9,676 bases of DNA from JBEEMU01 sp043778315 (GTDB lineage: Bacteria > Bacteroidota > Bacteroidia > Chitinophagales > Saprospiraceae), in NCBI GenBank assembly GCA_043778315.1, contig JAYWGJ010000055.1, positions 1 to 9,676 of the forward strand, given 5' to 3'. Positions 1 through 4,811 of this stretch are shown one piece after another (the stretch's first letter is position 1; every line of letters begins with the position of its first letter). The notes under the pieces are model-generated. The model saw only the letters and a program-made list of their open reading frames with translations, made no database searches and was not told where the DNA came from. The position numbers and the translations under genes were made by a program.

Positions 1-762
1 TTTGGTGTCGTAGCGCAATATCACGCCGCGTTTGCTTTTCGGCGCGCCCCAATCGGAGTAAAGTATCAAGCCTTTTTCGGGTATTTGCAGCCCGTCGAGT
101 GTTCCTTTGCGTGCTGATGAGATAGTTTCGTAGGTCGGGTCGGAGCTTAGGTCGGTCACTCTGCCGAGTTCGCCGTTGCCGCTTTCGCCCATGCTATTCA
201 GCCAAAGCGTCTTAGTTTGGGCTTCGTAACACAAGCCGTTTACACCTTTCGGCGCGTCGATAGCGAGTTTTTCATAGCTTTTTTTATTGATATTGATAAC
301 AAAAATAGCATTAATATCACTCGCCGAAACGAAGAGTGTACCGTTATCTTTCACCGCTATATCGTTGATAAAAACGGATTTTGTATCTGCCAAATCGAGC
401 GAAAACACCTGTTTGGCGGTTTTGAGGTCGAAGCCCAACACCTTATCTATATCCGTGACGTAGAGCGTGTTTTTGATGACAACCATGCCTTTCGGACTGT
501 TCAGCCCAGTTGCCCAGTCGCGGCGCACCATCATGCCGCTTCCTTTTGATACTTTACTGATAAAGCCGTCGCCGTCTTTCGCCGTCGCTTTACCCGACGC
601 GCCCACATTAGATACAAAAACAAAATCGCCGCCAAAAACCACACTTTCGGGCGCGGCAAAACCGCCCATTTCGCGAAAGTTATTCATCGGCGTTCTATCT
701 TGCGCGGTCGCTTCGCCGCAATATTGCGCAGCTACAAATAGCAAAAAATATATTTTATTCAT
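1..762 (-). CDS. Secreted SMP-30/gluconolactonase-like beta-propeller protein (3' end outside window)
   Basis: The reading frame is open for 254 codons from an ATG at 762 to the window edge, so the C-terminus is missing. The first ~20 residues (MNKIYFLLFV... ending ATA before QD) look like a Sec signal peptide with an AxA cleavage site, so the product is probably periplasmic or exported. The rest has repeated short beta-strand-like segments typical of a propeller: FVFVSNVG, NTLYVTDIDKVLGFD, NGTLFVSASD, and a GTLDGLQ followed by LILYSDWG, the pattern of SMP-30/gluconolactonase/LRE-type folds. Such proteins bind metal and hydrolyse lactones in some members, but many are uncharacterised, so no substrate is claimed. 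Its ATG lies inside the last codons of rnpA (8-bp overlap), suggesting co-transcription and translational coupling. Fold fairly sure; function unknown. Confidence 0.75.
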   Translation of the reverse strand, partial: MNKIYFLLFVAAQYCGEATAQDRTPMNNFREMGGFAAPESVVFGGDFVFVSNVGASGKATAKDGDGFISKVSKGSGMMVRRDWATGLNSPKGMVVIKNTLYVTDIDKVLGFDLKTAKQVFSLDLADTKSVFINDIAVKDNGTLFVSASDINAIFVININKKSYEKLAIDAPKGVNGLCYEAQTKTLWLNSMGESGNGELGRVTDLSSDPTYETISSARKGTLDGLQIPEKGLILYSDWGAPKSKRGVILRYDTK

Positions 763-1192
763 GTAGAATAATTGAAGGATTAGTTTTATTTTCAACTGTT
801 ATAGCGGCTTTCATTTTGTCTATCATGCTTTTCATTTTGGTTGTAATGGTTTCATAATCAGCCATTTCTTTACCTGTAAACAAGACCATCAGCGCGCAAG
901 GTGGAAGTTCGGAGGCGTTCAAAAAGGCGTACCAGTCGTTTTTTTGTAGCCGATATGCTTCGCGCACCAAGCGTTTCAGTCGGTTGCGGTCGTGCGCCCG
1001 CTTGAATATTTTTTTGGGAACGGAAACCGTCATTTGGCACGGGACGTGCGGCGGCATGATGTGGTCAGGCACAAAAAGCCACACGGCGCGCATCGGATAC
1101 GCCGCGACGGAAGTAGCGCGCTTGCCCGTAAAAATCGCCTTGATGACTTTTTCGCGTTTCAGCCGCTCCGATTTATTGAAAGTCTGTTTGAT
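755..1192 (-). CDS. rnpA: Ribonuclease P protein component
   Basis: Protein subunit of RNase P, which helps the catalytic RNA bind precursor tRNA and remove its 5' leader. The family RNR signature is clear as KRAHDRNRLKRLVREAYRL. The first ATG in frame (1091-1093) would give only 112 residues, starting in the middle of the fold. Homology-like sequence continues upstream without a stop: KQTFNKSERLKREKVI then KAIFTGKRATSVAAYP, matching the usual F-x-K-x-ERL...F-x-G N-terminus. Between that and the upstream in-frame stop (1241-1243) there is no ATG, GTG or TTG. The best-placed start is ATC at 1190-1192, giving 145 residues with an M-KQTF-like beginning; ATA at 1202 or ATT at 1208 are alternatives. 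rpmH, the common upstream neighbour, is not seen here. The gene identity is firm; the start is uncertain. Confidence 0.9.
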   Translation of the reverse strand: MKQTFNKSERLKREKVIKAIFTGKRATSVAAYPMRAVWLFVPDHIMPPHVPCQMTVSVPKKIFKRAHDRNRLKRLVREAYRLQKNDWYAFLNASELPPCALMVLFTGKEMADYETITTKMKSMIDKMKAAITVENKTNPSIILHE

Positions 1193-1249
1193 GCTGTTTT
1201 TTATAAAAATAAGTAGCTGAAATAAATTAGTTGTGATTATTTATCTCCA

Positions 1250-1300
1250 CTTGAAAAATAGCTTAAACCTACGCTTTGCTACGTTTTAACTATTTTTCAG
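1250..1300. repeat. Imperfect inverted repeat, possible terminator or rnpA leader hairpin
   Basis: The arms GAAAAATAG (1253-1261) and CTATTTTTC (1290-1298) are perfect complements. The inner arms pair further with bulges (TTAAAC-type segment, then TA-GC around an AAA loop). It lies about 45 bases after the stop of the anti-sigma-like gene and about 60 bases before the rnpA coding region, all on the minus strand. It could end the sigma/anti-sigma-like transcript or fold in the rnpA leader. There is no clean T-tract after the stem, so a strong intrinsic terminator is not assured. Confidence 0.45.
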
Positions 1301-1345
1301 CGGTCCCGATAATCACGCCTAATTTAAAACATACATTAATACTAT

Positions 1346-1612
1346 TTACCCTTGCAAATGCGGCGGCAAATGCTCGTTATTGCGGTCTTGACCGATTTTT
1401 CGGCGGATATTTTGGGCGATAGTCGGCGATGCCGATACCTGCCGCGTGAGGCGGACGCGCATGAGGTCGGCGAACGATTTTTCGCGCTCAAAAACCGCGT
1501 TGAGCTGCTCGTTACTACTCACCTCCTGCAAAAATTCGGCGGCAGCCTCGCGCTGCAACTCGCCTTTGAGGTAGTCTTGCAGTCGTTCCATGAAATTTGC
1601 TTTTTCTAACAT
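1346..1612 (-). CDS. Small anti-sigma-factor-like protein without zinc-binding residues
   Basis: An 88-residue protein starting MLEKANFMERLQDYLKGEL; a second ATG at 1589-1591 would remove seven residues. The opening pattern (ERLQDYLKGEL...AAEFLQEV), a helix with FEREKSFADLMRVRL, then ASPTIAQNIRRKI, matches the layout of the short zinc-finger anti-sigma family (RsrA/ChrR-type N-terminal domain), where the chain ends with a P-x-x-L-x-x-x-I-R helix. The HxxxCxxC metal-binding residues of that family are absent; there is no cysteine and the only histidines are near the C-terminus. There is no membrane segment. It lies downstream of the ECF sigma gene on the same strand, separated by a 439-bp spacer filled with repeats, which supports a sigma-partner role. 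Assignment is by pattern and neighbourhood only. Confidence 0.6.
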   Translation of the reverse strand: MLEKANFMERLQDYLKGELQREAAAEFLQEVSSNEQLNAVFEREKSFADLMRVRLTRQVSASPTIAQNIRRKIGQDRNNEHLPPHLQG

Positions 1613-1621
1613 TTTTTTTAT

Positions 1622-2003
1622 TAAACTGTAAGCTGTGAACTTTAAGCTATAAACTTTTTGACCATCATTTTTTTAAACTGTAAGCTATGCACTTTAAGCT
1701 ATAAACTTTTGACCGTTTTTTATTAAGCTGTAAGCTATGAACTGTAATCTATAAACTTTTGACCGTTTTTTATTAAGCTGTAAGCTATGAACTGTAATCT
1801 ATAAACTTTTGACCGTTTTTTATTAAGCTGTAAGCTGTGAACTTTAAACTATAAACTTTTTGACCGTTTTTTATTAAGCTGTAAGCTGTGAACTTTAAAC
1901 TATAAACTTTTTGACCGTTTTTTATTAAACTGTAAGCTATGCACTTTAAGCTATAAATTTTTGACCGTTTTTTATTAAGCTGTAAGCGATAAGCTTTTTG
2001 ACC
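1622..2003. repeat. Minisatellite: seven ~50-bp units plus a partial one, built of 7-bp sub-repeats
   Basis: Units begin at 1622, 1674, 1724, 1774, 1824, 1875 and 1926, and a partial unit at 1976; they are 50-52 bp long. Each unit opens with five heptamers of the form TAARCTR (for example TAAGCTG, TAAGCTA, TGAACTG, TAATCTA, TAAACTT), followed by TTGACCG and a run of T. Units 3 and 4 are identical, units 5 and 6 are identical, and units 2 and 7 differ by one base, giving an order A-B-B-C-C-A, a sign of recent unit duplications. The array fills the gap between the ECF sigma gene and the anti-sigma-like gene. No ORF runs through it, and unlike CRISPR there are no unique spacers. Confidence 0.95.
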
Positions 2004-2043
2004 TTCGCGAGCAAAAAGTTTTTAGTTTTTTACTTACGGCTTA
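1976..2043. repeat. Inverted heptamer copy forming a long hairpin at the end of the array
   Basis: The last partial repeat unit (TAAGCTGTAAGC, 1976-1987) faces an inverted copy (ACTTACGGCTTA, 2032-2043) with 10 of 12 bases pairing. Inside it, CTTTTTG (1994-2000) pairs with CAAAAAG (2012-2018) around an 11-base loop containing TCGCGA. In the minus-strand transcript this hairpin would begin about 9 bases after the sigma-gene stop codon. It could stabilise or terminate the sigma message before the repeats; the T-rich side lies on the plus strand, so terminator polarity for the minus-strand transcript is unclear. Confidence 0.45.
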
Positions 2044-2051
2044 TAGTCCTT

Positions 2052-2702
2052 TTAGTTGCGTTTGTCCACAAATCCTTGTGCGGTAGCAAACGATACTAAT
2101 TTTTGTTTTAACAAATTGCGCGCTCGAAACAAGCGCGAACGCACTGTCCCGACAGGCACGTTCAATATTTTCGACATTTCTTCGTAGCTAAAATCCTCCA
2201 AATCGCTCAGTACAATGATAGTGCGCGCATCGGCGGGCAGCGCGTCTAAGGCGGCAGACACTTCGTCGCCGAACTGCATGAAATCGAAGAGCGGGTCGTG
2301 ACGCGGGTCGGTATAGCTGCCGTTTGCGTCGTCGCTCGCGCTGCTTTCGTCGTCTCTGTCTGCATCTACCAAGGGACGCAACTCGTCAAAATTGACGGTG
2401 TGATGCCCCATTCGACTACGTTTGCGGTAGTCGTTGATAAACAAATTCTTCATTATTCTAAACAGCCAAGCCTTGATATTAGTTCCCTGCTCAAACTTGT
2501 CGAGGTAGCGATAGGCGCGCTCGAGCGTGTCTTGCAGGAGGTCTTCGGCATCGGTTTCGTCTTGCGCGAGGTGGTACGCGAAGTTGTACAAAGGGTGCAG
2601 CAAGGGCATACAGTCCGCCTCGAACAGCGCGTTGCGTGCTGCTTCGGTGAGCGGAAAGGTAGCGGTATTTGCTTCTGTAATCGGTTCGGTCAGTTCGTCC
2701 AT
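2052..2702 (-). CDS. ECF-type RNA polymerase sigma factor
   Basis: A 216-residue sigma-70 family protein of the extracytoplasmic-function type, which directs RNA polymerase to a small regulon. Region 2 spans about residues 35-95 with the core-binding and -10 recognition segment (AYHLAQDETDAEDLLQDTL, then AYRYLDKFEQGTNIKAWLF and NLFINDYRK). Region 4 spans about 141-192 with the helix-turn-helix FSYEEMSKILNVPVGTVRSR and LFRARNLLK. The two are joined by an acidic, Ser/Asp-rich linker. A start at ATG 2700-2702 (MDELTEP) is chosen over an upstream TTG at 2744 because the extra residues are not sigma-like. The anti-sigma-like gene at 1346-1612 is the likely partner. Its regulon cannot be told from the sequence. 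Confidence 0.93.
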   Translation of the reverse strand: MDELTEPITEANTATFPLTEAARNALFEADCMPLLHPLYNFAYHLAQDETDAEDLLQDTLERAYRYLDKFEQGTNIKAWLFRIMKNLFINDYRKRSRMGHHTVNFDELRPLVDADRDDESSASDDANGSYTDPRHDPLFDFMQFGDEVSAALDALPADARTIIVLSDLEDFSYEEMSKILNVPVGTVRSRLFRARNLLKQKLVSFATAQGFVDKRN

Positions 2703-2827
2703 TCTGATAAAGATAATATTTCTATTGATTTTGTAAAAGTACAATCTTATTTTTTTATAGCCAAATATTTATTGGGAATTATAACTATATGAAATAATTT
2801 TTTCTAATAATAACAACAAAATCACGC

Positions 2828-2859
2828 CTAACTTATCCGTCCCCAGCCGCCGCGTTTTT
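2828..2859. repeat. Left copy of 32-bp direct repeat: orphan recG 3' end
   Basis: Thirty-two consecutive bases, from CTAACTTATCC to CGCCGCGTTTTT, are identical to 4780-4811. Read on the minus strand they spell KRGGWGRIS and a stop, the last residues of RecG, but here they are not attached to a recG body and an in-frame TAG lies a short way upstream. Beyond the perfect match there is a further weak similarity to recG: 2870-2881 matches 4824-4835 at 10 of 12 bases after a 2-base length difference. It marks the left edge of the AT-rich island. Confidence 0.95.
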
Positions 2860-2978
2860 TAGTACAAAATAGTAATCTGCGAGTAAAACACTAAAGTAAT
2901 TGATACCTATTTTTTGATTGTGAAAACGAGAGTAGATTGCATTTCCAACAGTAATTAACACTAATTTTACAAAAAAAA

Positions 2979-3019
2979 AGTAATATTTGATAGTTTTCTA
3001 AAGTAATTTGCATAGTTTT
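2979..3019 (+). promoter_or_regulatory. Imperfect tandem repeat just upstream of island gene 1 (candidate operator)
   Basis: Two similar segments, AGTAATATTTGATAGTTTT (2979-2997) and AGTAATTTGCATAGTTTT (3002-3019), follow each other and end 6 bases before the ATG at 3026. Alignment needs a 2-base gap and one inserted base. The position suits an operator for autoregulation, but nothing shows that a protein binds here. No perfect TAnnTTTG box is found in this leader. Confidence 0.3.
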
Positions 3020-3025
3020 GCATTT

Positions 3026-3910
3026 ATGTTTTATAGAAGAAAAATCATATTAGCCCTATTACAAGCATTTGAAGGACATTTGCCAAAAATCTCCTTGCAA
3101 AAATTATTGTTTTTATTTGCAGAAAAGCAAGCTAAAAGGTCTTACGACTTTGTACCATATCTATATGGCTGTTATTCGTTTTCGGCAAATGCAGACCTTT
3201 CTGCTATGGCTAGACACGGGCAGCTTATAGAGGATAAGACCAGTTTTACAAAAAATGATACTATTAACTATGTAAAAGATTTAACTGAACAGGATAAAAA
3301 AATTCTTGTAGAGATAAAAAAATCTTATAGTAGCTTAGATAAAGATGCGTTAATTAAATTAACTTATTTGAATTACCGATACTATGCAATAAATAGTACT
3401 ATTGCAAAAGACGTTTTAACAACAGAACAATACAAGGAAGTTTTGCAAGCAAAACCAATCAACAACAGCACAGTACTCTATACTATAGGGTACGAAGGTA
3501 TTTCATTAGAGGAGTATTTAAATAGACTGATTGTAAACGATGTAAAAGTATTGGTTGATGTTAGAAATAATGCACTTAGTATGAAATTTGGATTTTCAAA
3601 AACACAATTAAAAAACTTTTGTGCAAGTCTAAACATTGAGTATTTACATATTCCAGAAGTGGGCATTCAGTCGGAGCAGCGGCAAGAGTTAAAATCACAA
3701 TCGGACTATGATAATCTTTTTGAAATTTATAAAAATAAAAATATTAAAAATACGGTAACCCAACAAGAACAAATATTAAACTTACTCGAGGAGAAAAAAC
3801 GAATTGCCCTAACTTGTTTTGAAGCAAATATATGCCAGTGTCACCGAAAACACTTAGCAGAAGCAATAGTCAAACTACCTCGATGGAATTATGAGCTAAA
3901 ACATATTTAA
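3026..3910 (+). CDS. DUF488-domain protein with Panacea/SocA-like N-terminal region
   Basis: A 294-residue protein from ATG 3026; an in-frame TTG at 3008 would add six residues. The C-terminal half is a DUF488 domain: TIGYEG at 153-158, VDVR ending at 180, HIPEVG at 208-213, and a cysteine cluster CFEANICQCHR (C264, C270, C272, H273, R274), which are the conserved features of the family. Residues 2-70 (ISLQKLLFLFAEK, then YDFVPYLYGCYSF) resemble the Panacea/DUF4065 SocA-type antitoxin fold, where a KLLY helix is followed by a W/Y-GPxS-like turn; here the turn reads YGCYS. The gene is two bases from the next one, so they surely form an operon. AT-rich codon use and opposite orientation to the neighbours indicate transfer. 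The biochemical activity of DUF488 is not established; a role in defence or toxin-antitoxin systems is inference. Confidence 0.85.
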   Translation: MFYRRKIILALLQAFEGHLPKISLQKLLFLFAEKQAKRSYDFVPYLYGCYSFSANADLSAMARHGQLIEDKTSFTKNDTINYVKDLTEQDKKILVEIKKSYSSLDKDALIKLTYLNYRYYAINSTIAKDVLTTEQYKEVLQAKPINNSTVLYTIGYEGISLEEYLNRLIVNDVKVLVDVRNNALSMKFGFSKTQLKNFCASLNIEYLHIPEVGIQSEQRQELKSQSDYDNLFEIYKNKNIKNTVTQQEQILNLLEEKKRIALTCFEANICQCHRKHLAEAIVKLPRWNYELKHI

Positions 3911-3912
3911 TT

Positions 3913-4734
3913 ATGGCTTTAACCAAAATACTGATTGCTGTAAAAACCTATCCTACTTTATCAAGTAAGTATGATGAACTTGTATGCACGGCAGGATTCC
4001 TCGAAGATGGAAGCTGGATAAGAGTGTATCCAATTCCTTTTCGCAAACTTGAGTACGAGAATCAATATTGTAAATATGATTGGGTAGAAATCGATATTGT
4101 AAGAAATACCTCAGATTTTCGTTTGGAAAGCTACAAACCTAAATCAATCGAAACAGGGTTTAAAATTATTGAACACTTGGGTACTGAAGATTGTTGGCGG
4201 CGGCGAAAAGAGTTTGCTTTAAAAAATGTTCATACTAATATGACACAACTAATTGCAATGGCGAAAGACAAAACAAAATATACATCATTAGCAGTTTTCA
4301 AACCAAAGGAGATTTTAGAGTTCAAAATTGAAAAGGTTGAAAGAGAATGGGATAAGAAAAAGCTCGACAATTTGAAGGCGAGAGCGCAGCAGCTAAACCT
4401 TTTCAAAAATTCAGAAAACCCGTTTGAGGTTGTGAGCAAATTACCCTATAAATTTTCATACAAATTTACAAGTGACGACGGAATTGAGCGGACACTTATG
4501 ATTGAAGATTGGGAAATTGGCGCACTATATTGGAATAGCTTGAGGAGGCACGAGGGTGACGAAGGAAAGGCTTGCGAAGATGTAAGAAGAAAATATTTTG
4601 ATAATTTTGCTAGAACGAAAGATTTGTACCTTTTCTTAGGTACAACAAGAGAATTTCATTTAATAGCACCTAATCCGTTTGTAATTATAGGCACGTTTCA
4701 CCCCAAAGTAGTAATCCAAACATCTCTATTTTAA
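3913..4734 (+). CDS. Conserved hypothetical partner of the DUF488 protein (possible OB-like fold)
   Basis: A 273-residue soluble protein, no signal peptide or membrane segment, starting two bases after the stop of the DUF488 gene. I do not recognise a named family with certainty. The N-terminal part has LVCTAGFLEDGSWIRVYPI (23-41) and DWVEIDI (56-62), a beta-rich pattern with aromatic and Arg residues that could be an OB-type nucleic-acid-binding fold. A highly charged helical stretch follows at about 134-160 (EFKIEKVEREWDKKKLDNLK). The C-terminal part has MIEDWEIGALYW (196-207), DLYLFLGTTREFHL (227-240) and NPFVIIGTFHPK (254-265), which look like conserved core strands. Tight coupling suggests it works with the DUF488 protein in a complex or shared pathway. 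The gene is convergent with recG, with 45 bases between the two stops. Confidence 0.8.
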   Translation: MALTKILIAVKTYPTLSSKYDELVCTAGFLEDGSWIRVYPIPFRKLEYENQYCKYDWVEIDIVRNTSDFRLESYKPKSIETGFKIIEHLGTEDCWRRRKEFALKNVHTNMTQLIAMAKDKTKYTSLAVFKPKEILEFKIEKVEREWDKKKLDNLKARAQQLNLFKNSENPFEVVSKLPYKFSYKFTSDDGIERTLMIEDWEIGALYWNSLRRHEGDEGKACEDVRRKYFDNFARTKDLYLFLGTTREFHLIAPNPFVIIGTFHPKVVIQTSLF

Positions 4735-4749
4735 GCTAAAAATGGGAGA
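4723..4749 (+). terminator. Weak hairpin over the stop of the second island gene
   Basis: TCTC (4723-4726) and ATTTT (4728-4732) can pair with AAAAT (4739-4743) and GAGA (4746-4749) around a short loop that holds the stop codon. The stem is AT-rich, interrupted, and followed by no T-tract, so it is only a weak candidate terminator between the convergent island operon and recG. Confidence 0.25.
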
Positions 4750-4779
4750 CAATACTTAAAGTTAATATGATTCGCCTGT

Positions 4780-4811
4780 CTAACTTATCCGTCCCCAGCC
4801 GCCGCGTTTTT
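4780..4811. repeat. Right copy of 32-bp direct repeat: the true 3' end of recG
   Basis: Identical to 2828-2859. The repeat starts exactly at the recG stop codon (CTA on the plus strand, TAG on the minus) and covers the last nine codons and a little more. It marks the right edge of the AT-rich island. Confidence 0.95.

Larger units (their letters stand above)
2703..3025. other. Gene-free stretch between sigma gene and island gene 1
   Basis: This AT-rich gap holds the sigma gene's upstream region (2703-2827), the orphan recG-end repeat (2828-2859), and the leader of the island genes (2860-3025). No ORF, tRNA or stable RNA is recognised. On the minus strand an AATATTTG sequence ahead of the sigma gene differs by one base from the Bacteroidota TAnnTTTG box, too weak to call a promoter. 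Confidence 0.5.
2828..4779. mobile_element. Putative integrated mini-element at the 3' end of recG
   Basis: The segment between the two copies of the 32-bp repeat carries two plus-strand genes, while recG, the sigma gene, the anti-sigma-like gene and rnpA around it all run on the minus strand. Its base composition is clearly more AT-rich than recG: 3361-3420 has 16 G or C in 60 bases, against 39 in 60 for 5101-5160 in recG. The right repeat copy restores a complete recG C-terminus and the left copy is a leftover, as seen when site-specific elements enter the 3' end of a gene. No integrase, transposase or terminal inverted repeats are present, so it may have been moved by a recombinase supplied in trans, have lost its own, or have arisen by recombination between short homologies. 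Boundaries are firm; the mechanism is inference. Confidence 0.7.

Noticed and set aside
217..766. Plus-strand ORFs at the left edge
   Set aside because: They are antisense to the signal-peptide-bearing propeller frame, which is open across the whole 762 bases.
1311..1322. 12-base match AATCACGCCTAA to 2820-2831, as a third copy of the island repeat
   Set aside because: It shares only two or three bases with the 32-bp repeat itself, and a 12-base match is expected by chance in a window this size.
1622..2003. CRISPR array
   Set aside because: The entire unit repeats, with no unique spacers between conserved repeats, and no cas genes are nearby.
2860..4779. Insertion sequence or integron cassette
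   Set aside because: No transposase or integrase, no terminal inverted repeats, and the long 32-bp duplicated gene end is far larger than an IS target duplication.
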